Part shown: positions 17,201 through 27,501 of the stretch, piece after piece | How the letters are laid out: every line of letters begins with the position of its first letter | Numbering within the stretch: position 1 is the stretch's first letter | Assembly: GCF_000619885.1 (NCBI RefSeq) | Contig: NZ_JHUZ01000006.1 | Location: forward strand, 62,001 to 126,000 | Direction: 5' to 3' | Origin: Balneatrix alpica DSM 16621 | Lineage (GTDB): Bacteria; Pseudomonadota; Gammaproteobacteria; Pseudomonadales; Balneatricaceae | Length of the DNA stretch: 64,000 nt | The notes under the pieces: generated by a model | Database searches by the model: none | What the model saw: the letters and a program-made list of their open reading frames with translations, nothing else | Told to the model about the DNA's origin: nothing | Program-made: the position numbers and the translations under genes

Positions 17201-17422
17201 GGGGCAGTAGAGCGGGTTAGACCGAAAATGATGACGGTGGTGGCGATTATTGCCGGCCTGCTGCCGATTATGTGGAGCAGCGGCACCGGCTCAGAAGTCA
17301 TGAGCCGCATCGCTGCCCCCATGGTGGGCGGCATGCTGTCCTCCACCGTACTGACCCTAGGGGTGATTCCCGCTCTCTATGCCCTGGTGAAGCAATGGCA
17401 GTTTAAACGCGGGCAACTTTAA
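14294..17422 (+). CDS. cusA: CusA-like heavy-metal RND efflux pump
   Basis: A 1042-residue inner-membrane RND proton antiporter of the HME subfamily, full length. The N-terminus [30 protein letters not shown] and the TM4 region with the acidic proton-relay residues ([17 protein letters not shown]) are characteristic of CusA/SilA, i.e. monovalent Cu/Ag rather than CzcA divalent pumps. The periplasmic Met pair region is present around 560-680 ([18 protein letters not shown]). Twelve TM segments are expected. It begins two bases after cusB and ends the operon; an inverted repeat follows. Confidence 0.94.
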   Translation: [1042 protein letters not shown]

Positions 17423-17439
17423 AACCGCTAACCGATAAC

Positions 17440-17458
17440 AGGGCAGCCAGGCTGCCCT
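17440..17458. terminator. Inverted repeat between cusA and the LysR gene
   Basis: AGGGCAGC-CAG-GCTGCCCT forms an 8-bp stem between the converging stops, with only TTT on the plus side. Probably a bidirectional terminator, though the U-tract is weak. Confidence 0.55.
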
Positions 17459-18358
17459 TTAGGCCTGCTGTCGTAACTGCAAACGTGGAGCTATGTAGTG
17501 CAAAAACGCCTTAATACGGCTGGAAAGCGCTGTGTTGCGGTAGTACACCCCGTGTACCAATTCCCGATCATTAGGTGAACGCACAGACTCCGCCAGGATC
17601 TTCACTAATCTGCCACAACGTAAATCGTCACCAATCATGAACTCTGATAGCAAGGTCACCCCATGCCCCGCCAAACAGAGTTGCCGTAGTGCTTCTCCGC
17701 TACTGCTCGCCAGTACAGGAGTAAAAGTAAAAGGGGCTGTCAGGGGCCAGCGATTCAGATGAGGCGCATCACTAAAACCTAACAATTGATGCTGCGCCAA
17801 TTCGCCGAGACTGGTCGGAACACCAAAGCGCTCTAAGTAAGCGGGCGCCGCCACAAGATGCAATGGACTACGTCCTAACAAACGGGCATGGAGATTAGAG
17901 TCCTGCAAGGCTCCAATCCTGATCGCCAAATCCGTGCGGCGCTCAATCAAATCAATGATATTTTCGTTCGCCACCAGCTCCAGTTGGATCTGTGGATAAC
18001 ATTGGCGAAAACCCGCTACCAAGGGGACAAGCTGGTGCAGAATAAAAGGCGTGGCCGCGTCCACTCGCAACCTTCCCGTTGGCGTTCCTTTTAGTAGCCG
18101 TAACTGCTCTTCCGCCTGGGCCAACTGATCCAGCCCTCCTCTCACCGCGTTGATAAATACACGCCCCTCTTCGGTGAGTTCCAACTTGCGGGTAGTACGG
18201 TTAAGCAGGGTGCAATCCAACTCTTGTTCTAGGCGACTCAGAGCACGAGATACCTTGGCCACCTGTATATCCAGTACCTTGGCGGCTAACGATAAGCTGC
18301 CACTGTCCACCACGGTTAACAGTATTTGTAGATCTTCTATACGCGACACTATTGCCAT
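17459..18358 (-). CDS. LysR-family transcriptional regulator
   Basis: A 299-residue LTTR: N-terminal winged HTH (about 7-65; LQILLTVVDSGSLSLAAKVLDIQVAKVSRALSRLEQEL) and a periplasmic-binding-like effector domain (about 93-295) with RLRVDAATPFILHQLVPLVAGF. It belongs to the subgroup that often controls oxidoreductases and exporters. It is divergent from the MFS exporter and aldo/keto reductase genes with a 90-base gap, so it most likely controls them and itself. The inducer is unknown. Confidence 0.9.
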   Translation of the reverse strand: MAIVSRIEDLQILLTVVDSGSLSLAAKVLDIQVAKVSRALSRLEQELDCTLLNRTTRKLELTEEGRVFINAVRGGLDQLAQAEEQLRLLKGTPTGRLRVDAATPFILHQLVPLVAGFRQCYPQIQLELVANENIIDLIERRTDLAIRIGALQDSNLHARLLGRSPLHLVAAPAYLERFGVPTSLGELAQHQLLGFSDAPHLNRWPLTAPFTFTPVLASSSGEALRQLCLAGHGVTLLSEFMIGDDLRCGRLVKILAESVRSPNDRELVHGVYYRNTALSSRIKAFLHYIAPRLQLRQQA

Positions 18359-18448
18359 TTTTGCAAAATTCTTTTGGTTCTTTTGCTGTTTTTACTAAAA
18401 GTACCCCTTGGCATACTGCGCCGCAACCTCACTACTGTGGAAACTACT

Positions 18449-19636
18449 ATGCCTCTTGCTCTATTGGCGCTGACACTGAGCGCCTTTGCTATCGGCACTA
18501 CCGAGTTCGTCATTGTCGGGCTAGTCCCTACCATTGCGCAGGATTTGGGTGTGTCTTTGCCCTCTGCAGGTTTACTCGTCAGCCTTTACGCCCTTGGTGT
18601 AGCCATTGGTGCTCCTTTATTAACCGCCATGACCGCCCGCTGGCAGCGCAAACGTGTCCTACTGACACTGATGTCTCTGTTTGTACTGGGCAATCTGCTG
18701 GCTTGGCTGGCTCCTGACTATTACTCCTTAATCAGTGCCAGAGTACTGACTGGATTAGCACATGGCGTATTTTTCTCAATCGGCTCTACCATCGCCACCA
18801 GCCTGGTCCCCCGTGACAAGGAGGCAAGCGCCATTGCAATTATGTTCACTGGGCTAACCGTTGCTTTGGTAACAGGCGTGCCACTGGGCACCTGGATAGG
18901 TCAGCACTTCGGGTGGCGAGCCACCTTTATGGCCGTAGCTGGATTAGGACTGCTTGCTTTAATCGGCAGCGCCATATTGATCCCTCATCACCTCAAACAA
19001 CAGCCAGCCGCCCGCTTGGTAGAGCAGCTACAAGTATTAACCCATCCTCGGTTACTGCTGGTCTATGCGATGACAGCGGTTGGCTATGGCGGTACTTTTG
19101 TCGCCTTTACCTTTCTTGCACCGATTTTGGAACAAGTCTCCGGCTTTGCGCCTAATACCATCGGTTTGATCATGCTGGTGTACGGTGTATCGGTGGCGGC
19201 AGGCAATATCGGTGGCGGTAAACTGGCCGACCACTTAGGCCCACTACCAGCCCTGACGATCATCTTCGCCATCCTGGCGTTAATACTGCTGCTATTTACC
19301 TTTACTGCCCCCCATCCCCTGAGTGCACTGCTAACGATTTTATTCTGGGGTGCCTTTGCCTTCGGTAATGTACCTGGCCTACAGGTGTATGTGGTGCAGC
19401 TAGCACAACGCTATACCCCACAAGCCGTGGATGTTGCCTCAGGTTTGAATATCGCTGCGTTTAATGTGGGGATTGCCTTGGGTGCGCTATTCGGTGGTTT
19501 GATTATTGAACACCTGTCCTTGCTCGACTTGCCCTGGATAGGCGCTCTGATCGTTTTCCTGGCGCTGATACTGACACGACTCTCTGCTCATTTGGATCAG
19601 CGTGAGGGCAAACAAGCTCATCTCGCTCTGCCTTAA
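18449..19636 (+). CDS. MFS exporter (AraJ/YdhP-like, DHA1 family)
   Basis: A 395-residue inner-membrane protein with twelve predicted TM segments. The opening ALTLSAFAIGTTEFVIVGLVPTIAQDLGVS and the motif RVLTGLAHGVFFSIGSTIATSLV are typical of the AraJ/YdhP/YbcL type of sugar-efflux-like DHA1 transporters. The ATG at 18449 is chosen because MPLALL is the usual family start; a longer frame back to 18374 would run into the LysR promoter. The aldo/keto reductase follows after 57 bases on the same strand. Substrate unknown. Confidence 0.88.
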   Translation: MPLALLALTLSAFAIGTTEFVIVGLVPTIAQDLGVSLPSAGLLVSLYALGVAIGAPLLTAMTARWQRKRVLLTLMSLFVLGNLLAWLAPDYYSLISARVLTGLAHGVFFSIGSTIATSLVPRDKEASAIAIMFTGLTVALVTGVPLGTWIGQHFGWRATFMAVAGLGLLALIGSAILIPHHLKQQPAARLVEQLQVLTHPRLLLVYAMTAVGYGGTFVAFTFLAPILEQVSGFAPNTIGLIMLVYGVSVAAGNIGGGKLADHLGPLPALTIIFAILALILLLFTFTAPHPLSALLTILFWGAFAFGNVPGLQVYVVQLAQRYTPQAVDVASGLNIAAFNVGIALGALFGGLIIEHLSLLDLPWIGALIVFLALILTRLSAHLDQREGKQAHLALP

Positions 19637-19653
19637 CCATCCATTTTTCATCT

Positions 19654-19673
19654 CGGCAGAGTTCTCTCTGCCG
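19654..19673 (+). other. Hairpin in the MFS / aldo-keto reductase gap
   Basis: CGGCAGAG-TTCT-CTCTGCCG is a perfect 8-bp stem with a 4-base loop and no U-tract, just upstream of the reductase ribosome-binding site. It may be a processing or stability element. Confidence 0.4.
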
Positions 19674-19693
19674 CTGCACCAGGAGTTTCTATC

Positions 19694-20497
19694 ATGACTG
19701 CCATTCCTTCCCTCGGTATGGGGACTTTCCGCCTTGCAGGTCAACAGGCCTATCAAGCTGTGCTTACTGCGCTTGACTGTGGTTATCGCCATCTGGATAC
19801 CGCCCAAATCTATGCCAATGAAGCAGAGGTAGGGCAAGCGCTACAAGACAGTGGAGTCGCTCGGCAAGAAGTCTTTCTCACCACCAAGGTGTGGTTGGAT
19901 AACCTACACCCTCACACTTTTCTCAGCAGTGTGGAAGAGAGTCTAGCCAAGCTACAAGTTGATGCTGTCGATCTTCTCCTGATCCATTGGCCAGATAGTA
20001 GTGGACAGCTAGCAATGGAGACTTATCTCGAGCGGTTAGCCGAGGCAAAACAACGAGGATTAAGCCAGCATATCGGCGTCTCTAACTTCACCAATGCCCA
20101 GCTCAGCCAAGCGGTATCTATTCTGGGCGCGGATATGATTTTGACCAATCAGGTAGAAGTGCACCCCTACCTTCACAATCGTCAGGTGATTGAGCATTGT
20201 CAGCAACTGGGAATTCAGGTAACGGGCTACATGCCTCTTGCCGTGAGTAAAGTGATGAGGGATCCACTGCTAGGCCAGATTGCCGAAGCACATCAGGTTT
20301 CTGCTGCAGCGGTTGCCATCGCTTGGCAGTTACAACAGGGATTAGTGACGATTCCATCCTCCACCCGTCGAGCCAATCTACTGGCTAATCAACAGGCCTT
20401 AACACTGCGCCTCAGTGCACAAGACATGCAGGCGATTGCACAACTCGATAAAGGGGAGCGGATTGCCAATCCAGATTTTGCCCCTCAATGGGATTAA
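19694..20497 (+). CDS. Aldo/keto reductase (DkgB-like)
   Basis: A 267-residue NADPH-dependent reductase with the (alpha/beta)8 fold. The catalytic tetrad is visible: Asp and Tyr in GYRHLDTAQIYANE, Lys in TTKVW, His in LLIHWPD. The NADP-binding C-terminal motif IPSSTRRANLLANQ is present. Length and motifs match the small DkgB (YafB) type that reduces methylglyoxal and 2,5-diketo-gluconate-like aldehydes. A clear AGGAG precedes the ATG. Co-directional with the MFS exporter and probably under the LysR, suggesting detoxification of a small carbonyl. Confidence 0.9.
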   Translation: MTAIPSLGMGTFRLAGQQAYQAVLTALDCGYRHLDTAQIYANEAEVGQALQDSGVARQEVFLTTKVWLDNLHPHTFLSSVEESLAKLQVDAVDLLLIHWPDSSGQLAMETYLERLAEAKQRGLSQHIGVSNFTNAQLSQAVSILGADMILTNQVEVHPYLHNRQVIEHCQQLGIQVTGYMPLAVSKVMRDPLLGQIAEAHQVSAAAVAIAWQLQQGLVTIPSSTRRANLLANQQALTLRLSAQDMQAIAQLDKGERIANPDFAPQWD

Positions 20498-20507
20498 TGT
20501 GCTCAAT

Positions 20508-20534
20508 ACACTAGGCCCCATTGGGGCCTAGTGT
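20508..20534. terminator. Perfect hairpin between aldo/keto reductase and glmS
   Basis: ACACTAGGCCCCA and TGGGGCCTAGTGT are perfect reverse complements around one base, a stem of up to 12 bp between converging stops. There is no U-tract on either side. It likely marks the 3' end of both transcripts. Confidence 0.55.
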
Positions 20535-20542
20535 GCAGCGAC

Positions 20543-22378
20543 TTACTCCACCGTCACGCTTTTGGCGAGGTTACGGGGTTGATCTACGTCGGTGCCACGA
20601 ATCACTGCCACATAGTAGGACAGCAGTTGTAACGGCAGGGTGTAGAGAATCGGCTCCAGCAAAGGATCGACACTGGGCAGGTTAAGCACTTGGTAACCTT
20701 CCTGATTGACCAAAGCAGCCTGTTGGTCGGCAAACACATAGAGCTCGCCGCCACGGGCGCGAACTTCCTGCATATTAGACTTCACCTTATCCAGCAGCTC
20801 ATTACCGGGGGCTACGGTAATCACCGGCATATCCTTATCCACCAGGGCCAGAGGGCCATGTTTTAACTCGCCAGCGGGATAGGCTTCGGCATGAATATAG
20901 GAAATTTCCTTCAGTTTCAGTGCCCCTTCCATGGCAATCGGATAGAGCGCGCCCCGACCGAGGAATAGACTATGGTGCTTCTCGGCAAACTGCTCGGCCA
21001 ACGCCTCAATTTGCGGCGCCAAAAGGAGCGCTTCTTCTACCTTGGCCGGCAACTGGCGCAAAGCGGTGACAATCCGCTCCTCCTGTGCCTCACTGATCGC
21101 CCCCTTGGCTTCGCCTAGGAGCAGGGTCAGTAGCATCAGCGCTTCCAGCTGGGTAGTGAAGGCTTTGGTGGAGGCGACGCCAATTTCCGGTCCCGCCAGG
21201 GTCATCAGGCAGAGATCAGACTCCCGTACTAGGGAGCTGCCAGGCACATTACAAATACTCAGGCTGGCCAGTACGCCACGCTCTTTTGCCACCCGTAGTG
21301 CGGCCAGGGTATCAGCGGTTTCACCCGACTGCGATAAGGTAACAAACAGGGTGCCCGGCAGGGTCACACTGCGCCGATAACGGTATTCCGAGGCAATCTC
21401 AACCAGGCAAGGCAAGCCGGTCAGCTCTTCAAACCAATAACGCGCCACCATTCCCGCATGATAGCTGGTGCCGCAGGCAATAATCTGCACCGCCTGCACC
21501 TGGCTCAGTAACGCACGACCTTGCTCACCCAGTAGCTGACGATTCACCCGGTTGCCCTGCAAACGCCCCTCAAGGGTGGCCTGTAGCGCCCGAGGCTGCT
21601 CATAGATCTCTTTGAGCATATAGTGCTTGTACTCGCCCTTATCGGCAGCCTGGGCACCGTGCTCAAAACGCTTGACCGGATATTCCACTGTCTCACCGGC
21701 AGCGTTGCGAATCTCGATATCGGTCAGGGTCAGGCGGGCCATATCCCCTTCGTTCAGGTAGATAAAGCGGTCAGTCACCTGCAGCAGTGCCAGGGGATCA
21801 GAGCCAATAAAATGTTCCCCCATCCCCACACCAATCACTAGTGGGCTACCTTTACGGGCACAGAGTAGCTGGTCAGGGTAGTCACTATGAATGACCCCCA
21901 GGGCAAAGGCGCCATGCAACTGCTCGACCACCTGCTGAAAAGCGGCAAAAAAATCTAAATCCTGCTGTTTTAAAACATCAGCCAGTAAGTGGGCAATAAC
22001 TTCAGTATCGGTTTCTGAACTAAACACATATCCCTTGGCTTGCAGGCTGGCTTTGATGCTCTCGTAGTTTTCAATGATGCCGTTATGCACCACCGCTAGC
22101 TGACTGCCAGAAATATGAGGATGAGCATTGGCTTCAGTGGGTTGGCCATGGGTCGCCCAACGGGTATGGGCAATACCCAGATGACCTTTTAACGACTCAT
22201 CCTTCAAAGCATCAACTAAATATTTAACTTTTCCAACCCGGCGCAGACGGCGTAGCCCTTCTGTCTCCAATACCGCCATTCCAGCCGAGTCATAGCCACG
22301 GTACTCTAGACGACTCAAACCCTCTAATAGAATGGCACTGACCGCACGCTCAGCAATCGCCCCAACAATTCCACACAT
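20543..22378 (-). CDS. glmS: Glutamine-fructose-6-phosphate aminotransferase (isomerising)
   Basis: A 611-residue cytoplasmic enzyme that makes glucosamine-6-phosphate from fructose-6-phosphate and glutamine, the first step to UDP-GlcNAc for peptidoglycan and LPS. N-terminal glutaminase with nucleophile Cys2 (MCGIVGAIA), two SIS domains ([17 protein letters not shown]), and C-terminal LAKSVTVE. It lies 4 bases after glmU. The leader is too short for a glmS ribozyme and I see none; control probably comes from the glmU promoter and the TrmB-family regulator. Confidence 0.97.
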   Translation of the reverse strand: MCGIVGAIAERAVSAILLEGLSRLEYRGYDSAGMAVLETEGLRRLRRVGKVKYLVDALKDESLKGHLGIAHTRWATHGQPTEANAHPHISGSQLAVVHNGIIENYESIKASLQAKGYVFSSETDTEVIAHLLADVLKQQDLDFFAAFQQVVEQLHGAFALGVIHSDYPDQLLCARKGSPLVIGVGMGEHFIGSDPLALLQVTDRFIYLNEGDMARLTLTDIEIRNAAGETVEYPVKRFEHGAQAADKGEYKHYMLKEIYEQPRALQATLEGRLQGNRVNRQLLGEQGRALLSQVQAVQIIACGTSYHAGMVARYWFEELTGLPCLVEIASEYRYRRSVTLPGTLFVTLSQSGETADTLAALRVAKERGVLASLSICNVPGSSLVRESDLCLMTLAGPEIGVASTKAFTTQLEALMLLTLLLGEAKGAISEAQEERIVTALRQLPAKVEEALLLAPQIEALAEQFAEKHHSLFLGRGALYPIAMEGALKLKEISYIHAEAYPAGELKHGPLALVDKDMPVITVAPGNELLDKVKSNMQEVRARGGELYVFADQQAALVNQEGYQVLNLPSVDPLLEPILYTLPLQLLSYYVAVIRGTDVDQPRNLAKSVTVE

Positions 22379-22382
22379 GAGC

Positions 22383-23759
22383 TTACTCCTTCACCTGTTT
22401 GCTGGGACGGGTCCAACCGCTCACCATCGCCTGGCGGCCACGAGCCACCGCCAAAGTATCAGAGGGAACATTCTTGGTAATAGTTGAGCCAGCACCAATC
22501 GTTGCGCCAGCCTCAATCTGCAACGGTGCAACCAACGCACTGTTAGAGCCAACAAAGACGTTATCGGCGATTGCGGTCTTAAACTTATTGGCGCCGTCAT
22601 AATTACAGGTAATGGTACCCGCACCTATATTCACATTCTTACCAATCTCTGCATCGCCGATGTAACTCAGATGGTTAACCTTAGAGCCCTGGCCTATCTG
22701 GGCATTCTTGGTCTCAACGAAATTACCAATACGGCTGTTGGCCGCCAATTGAGTGCCTGGGCGCAAACGCGCAAAGGGACCGACTTCTGCCCCTACCCCA
22801 ACCTCTGCCCCTTCTACCAGGGAATTGGCTTTGATGTGGCAGCCAGCACGGAGAATTGCATCGCGAATAATGCAATTGGGCTCAATCACCACCCCTGCTT
22901 CTATTTTTACCTGGCCTTCCAGCACCACGTTCACATCGATAAAGATATCCTGCTCCACCTCAACCTGACCGCGCACATCCACCCGCGCAGGGTCCGCTAG
23001 AGTCACCCCAGCTAACAGCAAGGTTTGCGCCTGGGCTTGTTGATAAGCACGCTCCAACTGCGCCAGTTGCAGGCGGTTATTCACCCCTTCAACTTCAGTC
23101 GCCGCGCTAGGCTGCAAGGTGGCGACCTTTACGCCCTCTGCCACCGCCATAGCAATCACATCCGTCAGGTAGTACTCGCCCTGGGCATTATTAGCCGATA
23201 ACTTGGGCAACCACTGCTGTAAGTGATCACTGGAGAGGGCCATGATGCCAGTATTGATTTCATTGATCTGGCGTTCCGCCTCGCTGGCATCTTTATGCTC
23301 AACGATAGCTACTGCCTCACCTTGGTCATTGCGAACAATGCGGCCATAGCCAGCAGGGTCCGGCAGAGTAACGGTTAATAATCCCATCTGCTCTGCATTC
23401 ACCAAATCCAGCAGCGCCTGCAATGTGCTGGGCTGAATTAATGGCACATCACCATAAAGTACCAAAGTCACCCCAGCAACCTGTAAGCCAGGCAACGCCT
23501 GGGCCACGGCATGACCGGTGCCTTTTTGTTCATGCTGCCAAGTCCAGTTCACCGGCAAATGCTGTAACTGTGCTTTGACTTGCTCACCACCATGGCCTAC
23601 CACCACGTGCACCTGGGCATTGGCCAAACTTAATGCGCTTTCAATAACATGCTGTACCAGAGGCTTACCCGCTAATTTATGTAACACCTTGGGTAAACTT
23701 GAACGCATCCGGGTCCCTTGACCGGCGGCTAAAATCACCACATCCAGCTGCATGGGCAT
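22383..23759 (-). CDS. glmU: Bifunctional GlmU (GlcN-1-P acetyltransferase / GlcNAc-1-P uridyltransferase)
   Basis: A 458-residue enzyme catalysing the last two steps to UDP-GlcNAc. The N-terminal pyrophosphorylase has [18 protein letters not shown] and VLYGDVPLI; the C-terminal left-handed beta-helix acetyltransferase has hexapeptide repeats ([24 protein letters not shown]). Either of two ATGs (23759 or 23753) could start it; AAGGA lies upstream of both. It heads a glmU-glmS operon divergent from the TrmB-family gene. This order is common in pseudomonads next to the atp operon. Confidence 0.96.
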   Translation of the reverse strand: MPMQLDVVILAAGQGTRMRSSLPKVLHKLAGKPLVQHVIESALSLANAQVHVVVGHGGEQVKAQLQHLPVNWTWQHEQKGTGHAVAQALPGLQVAGVTLVLYGDVPLIQPSTLQALLDLVNAEQMGLLTVTLPDPAGYGRIVRNDQGEAVAIVEHKDASEAERQINEINTGIMALSSDHLQQWLPKLSANNAQGEYYLTDVIAMAVAEGVKVATLQPSAATEVEGVNNRLQLAQLERAYQQAQAQTLLLAGVTLADPARVDVRGQVEVEQDIFIDVNVVLEGQVKIEAGVVIEPNCIIRDAILRAGCHIKANSLVEGAEVGVGAEVGPFARLRPGTQLAANSRIGNFVETKNAQIGQGSKVNHLSYIGDAEIGKNVNIGAGTITCNYDGANKFKTAIADNVFVGSNSALVAPLQIEAGATIGAGSTITKNVPSDTLAVARGRQAMVSGWTRPSKQVKE

Positions 23760-23781
23760 TTATCCTTTCTATTCTGTTAGC

Positions 23782-23877
23782 AATGTCAGTTAAAAAATTG
23801 ACATTAATATATTTGGCAAGCAATTTAGACGATATTAATTTGCAAGCAATAGCATTTGTCAGGGATAAATTGACAAA
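23782..23877. promoter_or_regulatory. Putative TrmB-regulator operators between glmU and its divergent regulator
   Basis: The 118-base AT-rich gap holds two inverted repeats of one type: AATGTCA-N10-TGACATT (23782-23805) and TTTGTCA-N9-TGACAAA (23855-23877). Between them is a direct repeat GCAAGCAAT (23816-23824 and 23842-23850, 26 bases apart). The second repeat abuts the regulator's ATG, and the first contains a TTGACA hexamer usable as a -35. Positions suit autoregulation and control of glmUS. No experimental consensus was available to compare with. Confidence 0.6.
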
Positions 23878-24618
23878 ATGGACGAGCAACTCCTTGGTCT
23901 GTTAGACCTCAACCAACGCGAGTATCAGATTTACAAATCCTTACTCTCATTGGGGCCTGCTTCCATTCGCGATATCGCCGCCCAGGCAGGCATCAATCGC
24001 GGCACTACCTATGAAACCCTGAAAGCCTTACAAGCGAAGGGAATTGTCAGCTATCAACCGAAGGGCAAGAGACGCTTTTTTGCCGCCGAAAGTCCGGATC
24101 GTTTGTTACAACTGGCAGAAGAGAAACGTAGCCAACTGCAGGGCTTGATCGGACGTTTAAAGACCGATGTGATTCCCGGCTTACATCACCTCAAACCCGA
24201 TTTCAGTGCAGGCAATGTGCGCTTTTACGAAGGCGATGATGGCATTGAGTTTGTACTGAAAGATATTCTGAATACCGTTGCTAAGCAGCAACAGCGGGAC
24301 TATGCAGTCTTCTCATCGAAAGCAATTCGACATCACCTCTATCGCCCTTTTCCCAACTACACCAAACAACGCATTAAAAAGGGCATCCAAGTACGAGTCA
24401 TTGCCTTGGGTGAAGGGGGGGAAGATGCCGAGCTCTCCCAGCGTAAATGGATCAGTACTCAGGGCGAGGTGGACGCCAGCTATATAGCCATCTATCCACC
24501 GAAGGTGGCGATGATCTCCCTGGCTTCGGCAAACTACCCAGTAGCAGTGGTGATCGAGTCTGAGGAAATTGCCCTAGCACAGCAGATCATTTTCAATACA
24601 CTCTGGCAGTTACTATAG
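23878..24618 (+). CDS. TrmB-family transcriptional regulator
   Basis: A 246-residue regulator. The N-terminal winged helix of TrmB type spans about 8-70 (LDLNQREYQIYKSLLSLGPASIRDIAAQAGINRGTTYETLKALQAKGIV), followed by a short coiled helix (about 78-100) and a C-terminal domain with FYEGDDGIEFVLKDIL, resembling the phospholipase-D-like effector region of TrmB proteins. TrmB proteins are best known as archaeal sugar-responsive regulators. Divergence from glmUS suggests sensing of an amino-sugar metabolite. The only ATG sits directly after an inverted repeat, with no good ribosome-binding site, so a leaderless or weakly translated message is possible. Confidence 0.82.
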   Translation: MDEQLLGLLDLNQREYQIYKSLLSLGPASIRDIAAQAGINRGTTYETLKALQAKGIVSYQPKGKRRFFAAESPDRLLQLAEEKRSQLQGLIGRLKTDVIPGLHHLKPDFSAGNVRFYEGDDGIEFVLKDILNTVAKQQQRDYAVFSSKAIRHHLYRPFPNYTKQRIKKGIQVRVIALGEGGEDAELSQRKWISTQGEVDASYIAIYPPKVAMISLASANYPVAVVIESEEIALAQQIIFNTLWQLL

Positions 24619-24650
24619 TAAGTGAATACTTACATCCATTTCAGATCAAT

Positions 24651-24678
24651 AAAAAAGGCAGCCTAGGCTGCCTTTTTT
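24651..24678. terminator. Bidirectional terminator between the TrmB-family gene and atpC
   Basis: AAAAAAGGCAGCC-TA-GGCTGCCTTTTTT: a GC stem flanked by A6 and T6 tracts, so it can end the regulator transcript on the plus strand and the atp operon on the minus strand. Confidence 0.9.
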
Positions 24679-24680
24679 GT

Positions 24681-24694
24681 GCACTGCGCAGTGC
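24681..24694. repeat. 14-bp perfect palindrome after atpC
   Basis: GCACTGCGCAGTGC lies between the atpC stop and the bidirectional terminator. It can form a second stem in the 3' end of the atp mRNA, or be a protein-binding site. No function is known to me. Confidence 0.4.
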
Positions 24695-25117
24695 TTAACG
24701 GCGTTGCTTACGCAACTGCTCCAGCACACGCAACTGCGCCGCTGCTTCAGCCAATTGGGCTGCAGCACGGGAGTACTCAAACTCCGCAGTCTGATTGGCC
24801 AGCGCCTGTTCAGCTTCTTTCTTCGCTTCCAGGGCTGCCGCTTCGTCCAGATCAACCGCACGAACAGCCGTATCAGCCAATACCGTTACGGCATTGGGCT
24901 GAACTTCCAGATAACCACCTGTTACATAGATGATTTCTTCCTGGCCATCCTGCTTTTTAATCCGAACCGGACCCGGCTTAAGCTGGGTCAGGAGCGGAGC
25001 GTGACCGGGGAAAATGCCCAGGTCACCGAGTGTCCCAGCGGCAACGACATGTTCAACCAGGCCGGAGAAGATAGATTCTTCGGCACTGACGATATCACAG
25101 TGAACTGTCATAGCCAT
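24695..25117 (-). CDS. atpC: ATP synthase epsilon subunit
   Basis: A 140-residue F1 subunit: N-terminal beta-sandwich ([47 protein letters not shown]) and a C-terminal two-helix domain that can inhibit ATP hydrolysis. GAGGT precedes the ATG at 25117 at good spacing. Last gene of the leftward atp operon, 50 bases after atpD, followed by a strong terminator. Confidence 0.97.
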   Translation of the reverse strand: MAMTVHCDIVSAEESIFSGLVEHVVAAGTLGDLGIFPGHAPLLTQLKPGPVRIKKQDGQEEIIYVTGGYLEVQPNAVTVLADTAVRAVDLDEAAALEAKKEAEQALANQTAEFEYSRAAAQLAEAAAQLRVLEQLRKQRR

Positions 25118-25167
25118 GGTGTACCTCTTTAGCCTAACGTTAACGATAGCCGTCTAGCTAAAGACGG

Positions 25168-26556
<1,389 letters not shown>

Positions 26557-26584
26557 TTAAATCTTGAAAGCCTGTAATGGGTGG

Positions 26585-27445
26585 TTACACCGCAGCGGCA
26601 CCGCCGACGATCTCGGCGATTTCCTGGGTGATGGCCGCCTGACGTGCCTTGTTGTAAACCAGCTGCAAATCTTTGATGAAGTTACCGGCGTTATCGGTCG
26701 CATTCTTCATCGCGATCATCCGTGCAGCCTGCTCACAGGCGACGTTTTCCACCACAGCCTGATACACCAGTGATTCCACATAGCGAACCAACAGACCATC
26801 CAACAGAGCCTTGGCATCTGGCTCATAGAGGTAATCCCAATGGTGCTTCAGACTTGCATTTTCTTCTGCCTGCAAGGGCAGCATCTGCATTACGGTCGGC
26901 TGCTGGGTCATGGTGTTCACAAACTTGTTGGACACCACATAAAGGCGATCAATCTTGCCTTGTTCAAAGGCATCAAGCATCACCTTGACCACACCAATCA
27001 ACGAACTGGCTTCGGGTGCATCTCCCAGGTGGTTAACGTGGGCAACCACATTACCGCCATAACTACGGAAGAAAGAAGCCGCTTTGGTGCCGACAGTGCA
27101 GATATCAATACCCACGTTCTGATCAGCGTAGGCCTTCATCGACTTGACCATGGCTTTAAAGGCGTTGATGTTCAAACCACCGCACAGGCCACGATCAGTA
27201 GATACGACGATATAGCCAACACGCTTTACGTCACGCTCTTGCAGGTACAGATGCTTATATTCAGGAGTGGCATTAGCCAGGTGCCCGATTACATCACGGA
27301 TACGCTCCGCATAAGGGCGACTGGCAGCCATGCGCTCCTGGGCTTTGCGCATTTTAGATACCGCCACCATTTCCATGGCGCTGGTGATCTTTTGCGTGCT
27401 TTTAATGCTCGCAATCTGCGTCTTAATCTCTTTTCCGACTGCCAT
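26585..27445 (-). CDS. atpG: ATP synthase gamma subunit
   Basis: A 286-residue central-stalk subunit. The N-terminal helix ([32 protein letters not shown]) and the C-terminal signature [15 protein letters not shown] form the rotating coiled coil inside alpha3beta3. Normal length; 56 bases after atpA and 40 before atpD. Confidence 0.97.
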   Translation of the reverse strand: MAVGKEIKTQIASIKSTQKITSAMEMVAVSKMRKAQERMAASRPYAERIRDVIGHLANATPEYKHLYLQERDVKRVGYIVVSTDRGLCGGLNINAFKAMVKSMKAYADQNVGIDICTVGTKAASFFRSYGGNVVAHVNHLGDAPEASSLIGVVKVMLDAFEQGKIDRLYVVSNKFVNTMTQQPTVMQMLPLQAEENASLKHHWDYLYEPDAKALLDGLLVRYVESLVYQAVVENVACEQAARMIAMKNATDNAGNFIKDLQLVYNKARQAAITQEIAEIVGGAAAV

Positions 27446-27501
27446 AATCTCTGCCTCAAGCGTTCAGCGACTGCGGCAGGCACTAAGCCTGCCGCCCCGG
27501 A

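Noticed and set aside
22379-22382. GlmS ribozyme upstream of glmS
   Set aside because: Only four bases lie between glmU and glmS, leaving no room for the ribozyme.
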